A stretch of DNA of 64,000 nt from Bubalus kerabau (Eukaryota; Chordata; Mammalia; Artiodactyla; Bovidae). A program made the position numbers and the translations under genes. The DNA lies in contig NC_073627.1 in the NCBI RefSeq assembly GCF_029407905.1, positions 160,399,697 to 160,463,696 of the forward strand. Reading direction: 5' to 3'. Under the pieces are notes generated by a model. The model saw nothing but the letters and a program-made list of their open reading frames with translations. It did no database searches and was not told the origin of the DNA. Below, one piece after another: positions 46,121-56,745 of this stretch. Position 1 is the stretch's first letter. Each line of letters opens with the position of its first letter.

Positions 46121-46159
<39 letters not shown>
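45959..46159 (+). mobile_element. Bov-tA SINE ending in (CA)n
   Basis: Sense copy with a shortened head (GGGCTTCCCAGGTGACTCTG), B box GGTTCGATCCC and body CTGGAGAAGGTAATGGCAAC. Its 3' end has been replaced or extended by a (CA)19 run (46122-46159), apparently grown from the AGTCGGACACGAC segment. Confidence 0.92.
46122..46159. repeat. (CA)19 microsatellite at a SINE 3' end
   Basis: Uninterrupted CA dinucleotides followed by CCCCC. Confidence 0.95.
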
Positions 46160-46161
<2 letters not shown>

Positions 46162-47170
46162 CCTTCATCACTACTATACCTGAACATTGTCAGTCCTTTC
46201 ATTCTTCCTATGTTTCATTTTATTATTGTTTTCATGAATTAAGTAAATTTCATATTGCTTTTTCTATCTTTTCTAATGGTAGGTACTCAACTTTTAGAGA
46301 ATTTGGAGCAGCAAAAATAAAGTGAACTAATTAGATAAGTGGCTATCAATTTTGTGGACAATACAATTTTGTGGACAATTTAAATATCTAACATTGAAAA
46401 GAATAAACACTTTTCAAAATCTGGAATGTTAAAATTTAGCATTCAATAATTACAGCAAGGTAAAATGATGTTAAATGTGTAGAAGCATTTACATTTAATG
46501 TATGCACATATTTAAACAGAAAGCCTCAAAGAATGCATACTTTAGATGTTTTGAAAAAATTTTTTTCTGTTCAGAAATGTTTAGCTTCCCAAAATATCCA
46601 GGTAGTTATCTATCTCCAACATATAATTTTCCTTAATCTAAATTGCCTAAGAAATTCGTTTTGAAATTGTATAACAGAGGTACAGTTATAGGACTAAAAT
46701 AAAAGCCTAACAAGATAGCTCAATCATACTAAATAACAATCCATTAAAAAAGGCATTCTCTTGTCTCACTTTCAATTAAAATCACAGTTTAACTTCATAA
46801 TTTCATTCCTGTAGCTAATATTTCTTTAGAGACAAATATCTACTATCCCCTAGGCTAATCTTCTTTGCCTCCCAACAAATTATCCGATCTCAGATGTCAC
46901 TTAGTAAATATAAATATCATTTTAAATATGTTTTCAAACACTACTTAGCAGTGTTTAGTTTATCAGAAAATATTTGGAGTGACATCAGGGATTCAATTGC
47001 CTTCCTCTTGGGCTATATTTAACATAATTAAAATAAAAGCAATGAAATAAAAGTGAAGAAAACAACAACATATTAGCCCAGAAGTTTAATTAACTAACTT
47101 ATCTAGATCAAGTTTTCTAATGCCTGTGTTTCTTATTTGTGAAAAGTGAGTTTTACTGATTAACAGTTTA
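46160..47170. other. Unique sequence with a 17-bp tandem duplication
   Basis: No gene is recognised. CAATTTTGTGGACAAT occurs twice with one base between (46347-46362 and 46364-46379). Confidence 0.55.
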
Positions 47171-47219
47171 CTACAGTCCATTGTGTCACAAGAATCGGAC
47201 ATGACTTAGCGACTGAACT
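47171..47219 (+). mobile_element. BovB or Bov-tA 3' terminal scrap
   Basis: CTACAGTCCATTGTGTCACA, AGAATCGGACATGACTTAGCGACTGAAC. This 50-bp end is shared by BovB and Bov-tA, so the source cannot be fixed. Confidence 0.75.
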
Positions 47220-48589
47220 ATCATCACCACCATAGCCTGTATTAAGATACTATTATTTTGGCTGTATTGACCTTAAACAAACAACTTCCAGTTTTTTCTC
47301 CATTAAAGATGGATTTATTGGGGATTAGTATATAATTGCAACTTGGGAAGCCATGTGCAAGTCCCCACATAGCAAGGGGAGGAGAACACTTTCTTAGAGG
47401 AGAAAAGGAAGTTTGAAGGGCTACAGTAAAGAGTCCAAAGCTTTTCATTGGCTGAGTTCCTGTCAGGAGAGAAGAGGACTCTTCTTTTTGGGCTCCGCTA
47501 TCATTGCAGGGCATGAGAGCTCACCCTTCTGTTTTCCCAACTCTATTTAATTGAGATTTCTATTTATTAATTTTTCACTGGTGGCCGTTATCCCCAAAAT
47601 ATTTAGTGACAAAGTTTTTCTAAGGGAAAAATGACTGAAGTCCAAGGTCACATTGCAACTGCTTTTACAAACTGCAAACTGTGCATTTTTGTGATTACAA
47701 AATACACACACATACAATATACACCCATTTTACTGTTTCAAGAAAACCAAGTGAAAAGGCAATGTACCTAAATGTCATATTCCTCTTATATTTTCGTTCC
47801 TTTAGGTCATTTACAGATGTTCCCTATCTGACAGAGTTGCCAAGACCTCTTAATCACAGTTCAGGAGCAATGGTGGTCAGTTGCTAAGGAACCCCTTTGT
47901 ACATGAGCAACTTACTCCTTCAGTTGACAGGAGACTTAATGAATTAGGAAGGATGGAATACATAGTAAAAAAGATTTATTACCTCAAATGATCACTGCTT
48001 TATGAGATAACCAATCAGATGTCAAATTCAACACCAGAGGCCTTACTTTTATGTTAATTCTTCCTTGACAATGTAGAATTTGTCTCTTTTAATGGCCCTC
48101 TTCATTTTGAAGGTTATTTTCCCTTAGATTTCACAATTAGCTGTCTTAATTCTACTCCTTCTTTCTGAAAAATCGGGCTTCCTCACTATCTCTCCTGGAT
48201 TAGCCCAGCATCCTCGGAGTATATATGTATCCACATATGTGAATATGTATACACATAGGCATACATATATACACATATAGGTATATATACATACAGCATA
48301 TGCATATGTGTGTTTGTGTACCCATATATGCACTTTGAGGAAATATGATAGATATTTGGAATTAAACAACACATTTCTAAGTATTTCATGAGTCACAAAT
48401 GAAATCACAAAAACATTTTAGTATTCTTTGAGTTGACTGATTGATTGTATAAACACAACATATCAAATTGTATGACAGTAGAAACACAGTATTTTTTAAC
48501 TCATTGGGTCAACATTTTAAGCTCTGCTTAATGTGGAAATTACAGTTTTAAATATTTATGTAAGAAATGAAGAAAATATTTATATCAGT
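47220..48589. other. Unique sequence with a TA/CA-rich block
   Basis: No gene is recognised. 48215-48335 is an impure alternating purine-pyrimidine tract (TATG, TACA, CATA units). The 90-codon frame at 47242-47514 has no recognisable motif. Confidence 0.5.
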
Positions 48590-48758
48590 TAAGTAGAAGA
48601 AAATAATAAAGACTAGAAATCAATGAAATAAAAACACATGAACAATAAAGAAAATTACAAAGACAAAAGCTACTTCTCTGAACCCTAAGTAAAGAGGGAA
48701 TCTCATAATGAAGAGAGAAATTTCATTATAAACTGAAAGTATGTATGTCAATACAATA

Positions 48759-48882
48759 TGGCAACCCACTCCAGTGTTCTTGCCTGGAGAATCCCAGGGA
48801 TCGGGGAGCCTGGTGGGCTGCCCATCTATGGGGCTGCACAGAGTCAGACACAACTGAAGTGACCTAGCAACAGTAGCAGCAC
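48759..48882 (+). mobile_element. Bov-tA half unit with short TSD
   Basis: TGGCAACCCACTCCAGTGTTC to TGACCTAGCAACAGTAGCAGC. It corresponds to the second monomer of BovA2 alone. TACAATA is repeated at 48752-48758 and 48883-48889. Confidence 0.9.
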
Positions 48883-49567
48883 TACAATACTTGAAGACAT
48901 TAAAAGAATATGAAGAAATATCATGAACAACTTTATATCAATAAATTTTGTACTTAACTATAGTAAAAAAAATCTCTGAGAAACAGATTACCAGAACTGA
49001 CTGAAGGTAAAAGAGGTGTGTTTCATCCTACATCTATTCAATACAATAAATTCATATTTAAGAAACCTCCCCACAAAGAAGTTTATTTCATTTAAAGAAA
49101 ATATTATCTTCTCAAAAATAAATTTATTAAGAAAGTTAAAATGCAAACCATAGACTAGTATTAATTATTTGCATTACATGTATCAGACAGAGGATTTATG
49201 TCCAGAATATCTGAAGAATTCATATAACAATAATAAGAAAACATCTCCCCAAACTTCAATAGCTATTTCACAAAAGAATAAAGACAAATGGCTAATAAGC
49301 AGAAGTGAAGATGCTTAATATCAATTATTATTGGAAAAATGGTAATTAAAATGAGATATTCCATTACCACAAGAATTGCTAAAAGAATAAAAACTGGAAT
49401 ATCAAATGCTTAGATTGCTGAGAACTCCAATACTTCTCTGTTAGAAATGTAAATTGGTGCAAGTACTTTGACAAACATTTTAGTAGTTTATTTTAAAGTT
49501 TAAGCATTCATATAACATATAACTCAATAGTTCCACTCTTTGACATTTATGCAGGATAAAGATAAGC

Positions 49568-49837
49568 TGCTGCTGCTAAGTCACTTCAGTCGTGTCCGAC
49601 TCTGTGTGACCCCATAGATGGCAGCCACCAGGCTCCCCCATCCCTGGGATTCTCCAGGCAAGAACACTGGAGTGGGTTGCCATTTCCTTCTCCAATGCAG
49701 GAAAGTGAAAAGTGAAAGTGAAGTCGCTCAGTCGTGTCCGACTCTTAGCGACCCCATGGACTGCAGCCTACCAGGCTCCTCCATCCATGGGATTCTCCAG
49801 GCAAGAGTACTGGAATGGGGTGCCATTGCCTTCTCCG
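49568..49837 (-). mobile_element. BovA2 SINE with perfect 11-bp TSD, near consensus
   Basis: Antisense dimer from TGCTGCTGCTAAGTCAC to TGCCATTGCCTTCTCCG. TAAAGATAAGC is repeated at 49557-49567 and 49838-49848. It interrupts the L1 above. Very close to the BovA2 consensus, so probably recent. Confidence 0.95.
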
Positions 49838-50295
49838 TAAAGATAAGCATATGCCCACAAAAAGACTTGTAAATAATTGCTTATTTTGGCTTTACTGAAA
49901 TAGCAAAAAAAAAAAAAAAAAAAATGGAATAATTAAAATGCTCATCAAGATGAATTAAAGATTTTGATATCATATTTGTGTTGGATGATTTCCTACCTTT
50001 CTTTATGCTTGCCTTTATTAATGAGCTTCATTCATAATTTTCTTGAGTCTAGTCACAGCCTTCTCTTTTCTGCCTAAAAACATTCCTTTAGGATTTGTTT
50101 TAAAGTTGTTTTGATGGTACTGAATTCTGTTGGTTTTTGCTTGTCTGCAAAACTTTTGATTTGTCTATCAAATCTGAATGAGAGCCTTGCTAGGTAGATT
50201 ATTTTAGTTGTAGGGTTTTCCCTTTCATCACTTAAAATATATCATTGCACTCCCTTCTGGCCTGCAGAGTTTCTGCTGAAAAGTCAGCTGCTAGG

Positions 50296-50570
50296 AGAGG
50301 GCAATGGCACCCCACTCCAGTACTCTTGCCTGGAGAATCCCATGGATGGAGGAGCCTGGTAGGCTGCAGTCCATGGAGTCGCTAAGAGTCGGACACGACT
50401 GAGCGACTTCACTTTCACTTTTCACTTTCCTGCATTGGAGAAGGAAATGGCAACCCACTCCAGTGTTCTTGCCTGGAGAATCTCAGGGATGGGGGAGCCT
50501 CATGGGCTGCCGTCTATGGGGTTGCACAGAGTCGGACACGACTGAAGTGACCTAGCAGCAGCAGCAGCAG
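50296..50570 (+). mobile_element. BovA2 SINE inside L1
   Basis: Sense dimer from GAGGGCAATGGCACCCCACTCC to GACCTAGCAGCAGCAGCAGC with a (CAG)n tail. L1 resumes at TCTATAAGGGGTACC. No clear TSD was found because the tail and the flank are similar (CAGCTGCTAG). Confidence 0.93.
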
Positions 50571-50784
50571 TCTATAAGGGGTACCATTGTATGTTACTCG
50601 TTGCCTTTCCCTTGTTGATCTTAATATTTTTCCTTGGCCTTTAATTTTTTTCAGTTTGGGTAATATGTGTCTCAGCATGTTACTTCTTGAGTTTATCCTG
50701 TATGGGACTTTCTCCACTTCCTGGACTTAAATTTCCCTTCTCATGTTAGGGAAGTTTTCAATTATAATCTCTTCAAATATTTTG

Positions 50785-51027
50785 TCAGTCCCTTTCTCTC
50801 TCTTCTTCCAGGATGCTTATAAGGTGAATGTTGATGTGTTTAATGTTTTCCCAGAGGTCCCTGAGACCCTCTTCATTTTTCTTTTTATTCCTTTTTTCTT
50901 TATCCTGTTCCATGGCAGTGATTTCCACCATTCTGTCTTCCAGATTACTTATCTGTTCTTCTGCCTTAGTTATTCTGCTATTGATTCCTTCTAATGTATT
51001 TTTCCTTCCAATTGTTGTATTGTTCAT
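50785..51027 (-). pseudogene. L1 ORF1 coiled-coil fragment
   Basis: An 80-codon open piece. TLEGINSRITKAEEQISNLEDRM has heptad spacing of the ORF1p coiled coil, followed by EQDKEKRNKKKNEEGLRDLW and NIKHINIHLISI, which leads into the RRM start. ORF1p is the trimeric RNA-binding protein of L1. The frame ends after 80 codons and no RRM or C-terminal domain follows. Confidence 0.85.
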
Positions 51028-51440
51028 CTCTATTTATTTGTTAACTCCTGCAGTGATTTATAAACTGAATAGCTCAGTTTTTGGCGTTCACTCCTCTTTT
51101 CACATGATTGACCTATAACCAGTTCACCTATATATGAAACGTCAAGTTTCAAACTTTCAAAGATATGAACATGCATTCCATCCATATCAGTGAAGTCGAA
51201 GCTTGCCCTCTTCAACTCTTCAGGGCCCTCTCAACTCGCCCTATTGAGAGATATATTAACATCTATATCAATAGCTATATCATCTCTCACTTCCTCTTCC
51301 TCCTTTAGTCAGTAACTCTTGGTTGCTGCCAGACCCTGTATGGCAGCTATTGTACTGTAGTTCTGTACTTTTCAGGCACTGTCCTCTAATGCTAAAATTT
51401 TTTTTCTTTATTTTTTGTTTGTTTTTTTATGTGTTATTTG

Positions 51441-52198
51441 TTTTTTTTGTTTTTTTGTTTTTTTTTTTTAAATTTTATTTTATTTTTAAACTTTACATAA
51501 CTGTATTAGATTTGCCAAATATCAAAATGAATCCACCACAGGTATACATGTGTTCCCCATCCTGAACCCTCTTCCCTCCTCCCTCCCCATTCCATCCCTC
51601 TGGGTCGTCCCAGTGCACCAGCCCCAAGCATCCAGTATCGTGCATCGAACCTGGACTGGCAACTCATTTCATACATGATATTTTACATGTTTCAATGCCA
51701 TTCTCCCAAATCTTCCCACCCTCTCCCTCTCCCACAGAGTCCATAAGACTGTTCTATACATCAGTGTCTCTTTTGCTGTCTCGTACACAGGGTTATTGTT
51801 ACCATCTTTCTAAATTCCATATATATGCGTTAGTATACTGTATTGGTGTTTTTCTTTCTGGCTTACTTCACTCTGTATAATAGGCTCCAGTTTCATCCAC
51901 CTCATTAGAACTGATTCAAATGTATTCTTTTTAATGGCTGAATAATACTCCATTGTGTATATGTACCACAGCTTTCTTATCCATTCATCTGCTGATGGAC
52001 ATCTAGGTTGCTTCCATGTCCTGGCTATTATAAACAGTGCTGCGATGAACATTGGGGTACTCGTGTCTCTTTCCCTTCTGGTTTCCTCAGTGTGTATGCC
52101 CAGCAGTGGGATTGCTGGATCACAAGGCATGTCTATTTCCAGTTTTTTAAGGAATCTCCACACTGTTCTCCATGGTGGCTGTACTAGTTTGCATTCCC
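51441..52198 (-). mobile_element. L1 3' end, antisense, fairly young
   Basis: T-rich start (reverse poly-A), then the ruminant L1 3'UTR in reverse (ACTTTACATAACTGTATTAG, ATCAAAATGAATCCACCACAGG) and the ORF2 C-terminus, ending at GTACTAGTTTGCATTCCCA near 52198. ATTTGT occurs at both edges and may be a short TSD. 5'-truncated at about 750 bp. Confidence 0.92.
51810..52163 (-). pseudogene. L1 ORF2 C-terminal fragment
   Basis: A 117-codon open piece with the well-known L1 ORF2 end: DPAIPLLGIH, the Cys/His-poor linker IARTWKQPRCPS, DEWIRKLWYIYTMEYYSAIKKN, then MRWMKLEPIIQSEVSQKEKHQY. It corresponds to the last ~120 residues of a ~1275-residue protein. The endonuclease and RT are absent. Confidence 0.92.
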
Positions 52199-52245
52199 AT
52201 TTGTATAAAAAGTATTATAAAGCTGTTACAGTATAGAATTATATC

Positions 52246-52934
52246 AGTTCAGGTCAGTCACTCAATGGTGTCTGACTCTTTGCAATCCCATGGACAGCAG
52301 CATGCTAGACTTCCCTGTTTATCAATAACTCCCAGAGCTTGCTCAAACTCATGTCCATTGAGTCAGTGATGCCATCCAACCATCTAAGCCTCTGTTGTCC
52401 CTTCTCCTCCTGCCTTCAATCTATCCCATTATCAGGGTCATTTCAAATGAGTCAGTTCTTCACATCAGGTGGCCAAAGTATTGGAGCTTCAGTTTCACCA
52501 TCAGTCCTTCCAGTGGATATTCAGGACTGATTTCCTTTAGGAAGGACTGGTTGGATTTCCTTGCACTCCAAGGCACTCTCAGGAGTGTTCTCTAACACCA
52601 CAGCTCAAAAGCCATCAATTCTTTGACTCTCAGCCTTCTTTATGGTCCAACTCTCACATCCATACATGACTACCAGAAAAAAACAGCTTTGACTAGATGG
52701 ACCTTTGTCTGCAAAGTAAGGTCTCTGATCAATATGCTGTCTAGGTTTGTCATAGCTTTTCTTCCAAGCAGCAAGTGTCTTTTATTTTCATGGCTGCAGT
52801 CACCATCTACAGTGATTTTGAAGCCCAAGAAAATAAAATCTGTCACTGTTTCCATTGTTTCCGCATCTATTTGCCATTAAGTGATGGGACTGAATGCCAT
52901 CATCTTAGTTTTTTGAATGATGAGTTTTAAGCCA

Positions 52935-52936
<2 letters not shown>
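52246..52936 (-). mobile_element. BovB 3' end, antisense, with (AT)n at its 5' edge
   Basis: 691-bp truncated copy from CAGTTCAGGTCAGTCACTC to GAGTTTTAAGCCAG. It is followed by (AT)17 and other AT-rich filler to 53008. TATAGAATTATAT (52232-52244) and TATAGAACTATAT (53009-53021) flank the BovB plus filler, 12 of 13 identical. Confidence 0.92.

Positions 52937-52970
<34 letters not shown>
52937..52970. repeat. (AT)17 microsatellite at a BovB 5' junction
   Basis: Pure AT dinucleotides directly after the BovB truncation point and inside the TSDs. Confidence 0.95.
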
Positions 52971-52973
<3 letters not shown>

Positions 52974-53044
52974 TTATAAATATAAGTGCTATTTATATAT
53001 GTTACATATATAGAACTATATAGATGGTTGTATTAGTTGGGCAT

Positions 53045-53328
53045 CTGAATGTTAATTGGAAGGACTGATGCTGAAGCTGAACCTCCAATACTTTGGCCAC
53101 TTGATGGAAAGAACTGACTCATTTGAAAACACCCTGATGTTGGGAAAGATTGAAGGCAGGAGGAGAAGGGTATGAGAGAGGATGAGATGGTTTTATGACA
53201 TCACCAACTCAATGAACATGAGTCTGAGTAAATTCTCAGAGGTGGTGATAGACAGGGAGGCCTGGCGTGCTGCAGTCCATGGGGTCACAAAGAGTCAAAA
53301 ATGGCTGAGCTACTGAACTGAATTGAAC
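53045..53328 (+). mobile_element. BovB 3' end, sense
   Basis: A 284-bp truncated copy from CTGAATGTTAATTGGAAGGAC to CTACTGAACTGAATTGAAC. It sits in the older repeat. No clear TSD. Confidence 0.9.
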
Positions 53329-53421
53329 TATACTAATTTCGTTGGATTTTCAGACACATTGAACTTAACAAACATGTTTTTGGAATGGAATTCATCCATA
53401 TCTAAGGGATTTACTGTACTC

Positions 53422-53659
53422 AGTTTTGACAATCTTCAGAGTTAACTGTTTTTTAGTGGACTCAGTGTATGTGTATCTGGATTTTGTTTCTGGTCAACGT
53501 TTTAGGTTCTGGTAAGAGATAACATACAAATCTAATTTATCTCCTCCATAGAAAGAGAAATAGATCTTCACTGTAATTATCATCAAAGGTAGCAACATGG
53601 ATCATGCTAAAACTGTAAAAGAAAACATTGTGAATCAAAACAAAAGTCCAAGTATCGAC
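53422..53659. other. Unassigned sequence
   Basis: Nothing is recognised between the broken old repeat and the CHR SINE target duplication. Confidence 0.45.
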
Positions 53660-53671
53660 AGGAATTTTCTT

Positions 53672-53841
53672 GTTTAAAAAATTTTATTTGTATTTATTCA
53701 TTTGGCTGTGCCCAGGTTTAGTTACAGCATGGGAACACTTAGTTGTGGCATGTGGGATCTAGTTCCCTGACCAGGGATTGAACAGAGCTCTGTATTGGAA
53801 GCTCAGAGTCTTAACTACTGGACCAGCAGGGAAATCCTAAG
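53672..53841 (-). mobile_element. CHR-2-type SINE with 12-bp TSD
   Basis: Antisense: ATTTATTCATTTGGCTGTGCC, GGCATGTGGGATCTAGTTCC, TTGGAAGCTCAGAGTCTTAAC and the inverted head CTGGACCAGCAGGGAAATCC. AGGAATTTTCTT is repeated at 53660-53671 and 53842-53853. Confidence 0.92.
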
Positions 53842-53853
53842 AGGAATTTTCTT

Positions 53854-54283
53854 ATTTATAAGACTGGAAACAAGGATATTAAGATTGGAGTTTTAGACTC
53901 CAATGAGGTAAGCATCTTTGAAGTCTATAATACTAGAAGAGTCTCCTACTTTATTGATATCTGAAATCTCTTTCTACATTAATGTGAGACTCTTGAAACA
54001 AGTGGAAGTCAGACGTCACAGTAGATATGCTACGAAAAAACTTTGGAAGCATCTTTCAGAAGCTGTTCCATGGACAGAAATGCCCCACATATCAAACTAT
54101 ATTTAACTAAGATTACCTTAAAAACTAAGATTCAACTAGGAAGTAGGCATAAGGAAAATTAATGAAAGAACCATATTATTTTATCATGCCACTGTTTGTA
54201 GATGGCATATTGAGGTCATTGATGTTAATGTGAGGATTATAGGTATTTATTTATCAAAAATATATAAATTGCCCATTTCCTTT
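53854..54283. other. Unique sequence
   Basis: Nothing is recognised; the 62-codon frame at 53918-54106 has no motif. Confidence 0.5.
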
Positions 54284-54295
54284 CACTTTATCACT

Positions 54296-54554
54296 GCTGC
54301 TGCTGCTACAGTCCGACTCTGTGTGACCCCATAGATGGCAGCCCACCAGGCTCCCCCATCCCTGGGATTCTCCAGGCAAGAACACTGGAGTGGGTTGCCA
54401 TTTCCTTCCTCAATGCATGAAAGTGAAAAGTGAAAATGAAGTTGCTCAGTCATGTCTGCCTCTTAGCGATCCCTGGACTGCAACCTACCAGGCTCCTCCA
54501 TCCATGGGGTTTTCCAGGCAAGAGTATTGGAGTGGGGTGCCGTTGCCTTCTCTG
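54296..54554 (-). mobile_element. BovA2 SINE with 12-bp TSD, small deletion
   Basis: Antisense dimer starting GCTGCTGCTACAGTCCGACTC, where the usual ~15 bp between the tail and CAGTCGTGTCC are missing. CACTTTATCACT is repeated at 54284-54295 and 54555-54566. Confidence 0.94.
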
Positions 54555-54566
54555 CACTTTATCACT

Positions 54567-56071
54567 AAGTGCTATTAAAGAAATAATTCTCCTTGTGCAA
54601 CCTTAAAAAGCTAATTACAAAACTTATTCACTTGTACATTTATTTTTTCTCAAATTCCACAATTACATGCAAGGGTAATTATTAAATTACCCTTAATTAT
54701 TAAACACATGTGTAACAAACAGTATGTTTAATCCATTTCTATGTGAGATAGTCTTTAAATTCATAACATTTAATTTATTTAATCATGTTCCTCATTCACC
54801 TTCCTATGCTGCATACACCCTCCAATAGTCAGTCTCATCCGTATTTATGTAGGAACAACAAACTCAGAAATCTACCACGTACGTAAATAACAAAGGTACT
54901 GGGTAGATAGCAGTTGGAAAACAGTAGGTTGAAAGTTGCTGAAAATTGAAGTATTTCACAATTTAAATATTCATTGAAGAATCATTTTAGATTCTATATA
55001 ATTGGCACACCCTGTTTTAACATTTATGTCAGTGTCCTTGCCCTAGATTTCACTCACTAATGCTAGAAAATAGTGTTTTTTGATGAGCAGGCTGTTATTT
55101 CTGTTTAACTTGTATCAGCAAAGACACCATTTCATGTTTTAAAGTAAAGAAGTTGCAGTCAATAATTTTAAAATAGTCATCATATCTTTCTTAACAGGTG
55201 ATTAAAAAATAAAATGCTTCTACTAATTAACAGTATTTTTTCACTTTAGTAAACCAAAACTTTGAGCCTTTGATTCCACCATTAAACATTTTTTAAATGT
55301 TTTTAAAAGCTATGTTTTATAATTAAATTATTTAAATGCAGATATTATCATCCAGTTTTACCTTAAATATGAATCAAAGGTCTTTCAGTGGTTTTGTATC
55401 TAATACAACTCAGATTGGATTTATGTATAATACATATACTTGATTTAAGGTCTATACTAAATGAAGTTCCTGCCTCTGCTATCTCCTTTCGACCATGAGT
55501 AGCTGTGAGCTACCACCAATTTTATTTTCTATTTCTATTATCTATACTATCTCTCAAAATGGACAAAAATAAAGGGGAAAGTTGAAATCTAGAAAAGTTA
55601 CATTTCTAAATTGAGTCAACAAGTACTTATACGAACATTATCACTCCTCAGCAAACATTTTATTATATTTATACAATTCTTTCTCTATATCATTATTTTG
55701 AGTTTGTAGACTTGTATGTTTTATAAGGCAGATATCCGTCACATAGATATCATTACAGGTAAAAGGTCTAAAATTTAAAAATTCACATCTTTGAAAAGAA
55801 ATGAAGTAATGACACACAAAAGAGATAAAATTTCAATAATATAGAATTACAGCATAAACACACAAGAGAAAAAGATTGAAATGTAATTAGAAATTATAGA
55901 CATGAAGAAGAGACAACAGAAATCTGTAGTAAATATTACCTAATATCCTTAACAAAATAATCTACACATTTTAATAGATATACTTGAAGATATACTTCAG
56001 TCAACACAAATTTAATTAGTAAAAATTGCTTGGAAATGGAAAAGTAAAGTGATAGAATATTGGCAGTAAAT
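54567..56071. other. 1.5 kb of unique AT-rich sequence
   Basis: No gene or repeat is recognised. Confidence 0.5.
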
Positions 56072-56277
56072 ATGAAAGTGAAAGTGAAGTTGTTCAGTCG
56101 TGTCTGACTCTTTGCAACCCCATGGACTGTAGCCTACCAGGCTCCTCCATTCATGGGATTTTCCAGGCAAGAGTGCTGGAGTGGATTGCCATTTCCTTCT
56201 CCAGGGAATCTTCTCAACCCAGGAATCGAAACCGGGTCTCCCGCATTGCAGGCAGATGCTTTACCGTCTGAGCCACC
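56072..56277 (-). mobile_element. Bov-tA SINE, first of three
   Basis: ATGAAAGTGAAAGTGAAGTTG tail side, body CCAGGCAAGAGTGCTGGAGT, inverted head ACCGTCTGAGCCACC. The last GGGAAGCCC bases are missing where the next copy begins. Confidence 0.94.
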
Positions 56278-56487
56278 AAAGTACATGTGTGTTCAGTCAT
56301 GTTGGACTCTTTGGGACAACATGGACTTTAGCCCACCAGATTCCTCTGTCTATGGAATTTTCCAGGCAAGAATACTGGAGTAGGTTGCCATTTCCTACTC
56401 CAAGGGGTCTTCCCAACCCAGGGATCAAGCCCCCATCTCTTGCTTTGGCAGGCATATTCTTTACCACTGCATCACCTGGGAAGCCCA
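56278..56487 (-). mobile_element. Bov-tA SINE, second of three
   Basis: GTGTGTTCAGTCATGTTGGAC, body CCAGGCAAGAATACTGGAGT, inverted head CACTGCATCACCTGGGAAGCC. Same orientation as its neighbours but clearly a different copy. Confidence 0.94.
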
Positions 56488-56526
56488 AGATGAAAAATTG
56501 CAGCTTTCTCACTCAACATGTGAGTA

Positions 56527-56745
56527 CAGGCATGCTAATCCCTTCAGTCGAGTCCAACTCTTTGCAACCCTTTGGACCGTAGCTTACCAGGCTGCTTTAT
56601 CCATGGAATTCTCCAGGAAGAATACTGAAGTGGATTGCAATGCCCTCCTCCAGGAGATCTTCCCAACCCAGGGATCAAACCCATGTCTCATGTCTCCTGC
56701 TTTGGCAGGCAGGTTCTTTACCACTAGTGCCACCTAGGAAGCCCA
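56527..56745 (-). mobile_element. Bov-tA SINE, third of three
   Basis: GCATGCTAATCCCTTCAGTCG tail side, ATCCATGGAATTCTCCAGG body, inverted head GTGCCACCTAGGAAGCCC. Confidence 0.93.

Larger units (their letters stand above)
48590..49975 (+). mobile_element. Old L1 ORF2, internally deleted, with two SINEs
   Basis: 48590-48750 resembles the post-endonuclease ORF2 text (AGTAGAAGAAAATAATAAAG, ATCAATGAAATAAAAACAC). 48897-49110 resembles the RT start (CATGAACAACTTTATATCAATAAATTTTG, AAACCTCCCCACAAAGAAG). 49120-49975 is the ORF2 C-terminus (TATGTCCAGAATATCTGAAG, GGTAATTAAAATGAGATATTCC). Most of RT is deleted near 49115. An A20 run lies at 49905-49924. Confidence 0.8.
49980..51050 (-). mobile_element. 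L1 5'UTR/ORF1 region, antisense
   Basis: Inverted L1 words: TTTTGCTTGTCTGCAAAAC, AAATCTGAATGAGAGCCTTGC, CACTCCCTTCTGGCCTGCAG, GTTTATCCTGTATGGGACTTTC, CAGAGGTCCCTGAGACCCTC and TGCTATTGATTCCTTCTAATG. A sense BovA2 (50296-50570) splits it. The left limit is approximate. Confidence 0.85.
51110..53421. repeat. Old unclassified repeat cut into four pieces
   Basis: The pieces 51110-51440, 52199-52245, 53009-53044 and 53329-53421 are not explained by L1 or BovB. Read in order with the inserts removed they look like one older dispersed element: AAGTTTCAAACTTTCAAAGAT, TGTTACAGTATAGAATTATAT, ATGGTTGTATTAGTTGGGCA, then TTGAACTTAACAAACATG and AAGGGATTTACTGTA. I suspect a non-autonomous DNA transposon but cannot name it. 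Confidence 0.45.

Noticed and set aside
46122..46159. CRISPR-like repeats
   Set aside because: Simple CA microsatellite without spacers; the DNA is mammalian.
47242..47514. 90-codon open frame as a gene
   Set aside because: No recognised domain; the length is expected by chance in 64 kb.
48215..48335. Z-DNA or regulatory element
   Set aside because: The alternating purine-pyrimidine tract is impure and TA-rich; a function cannot be argued from it.
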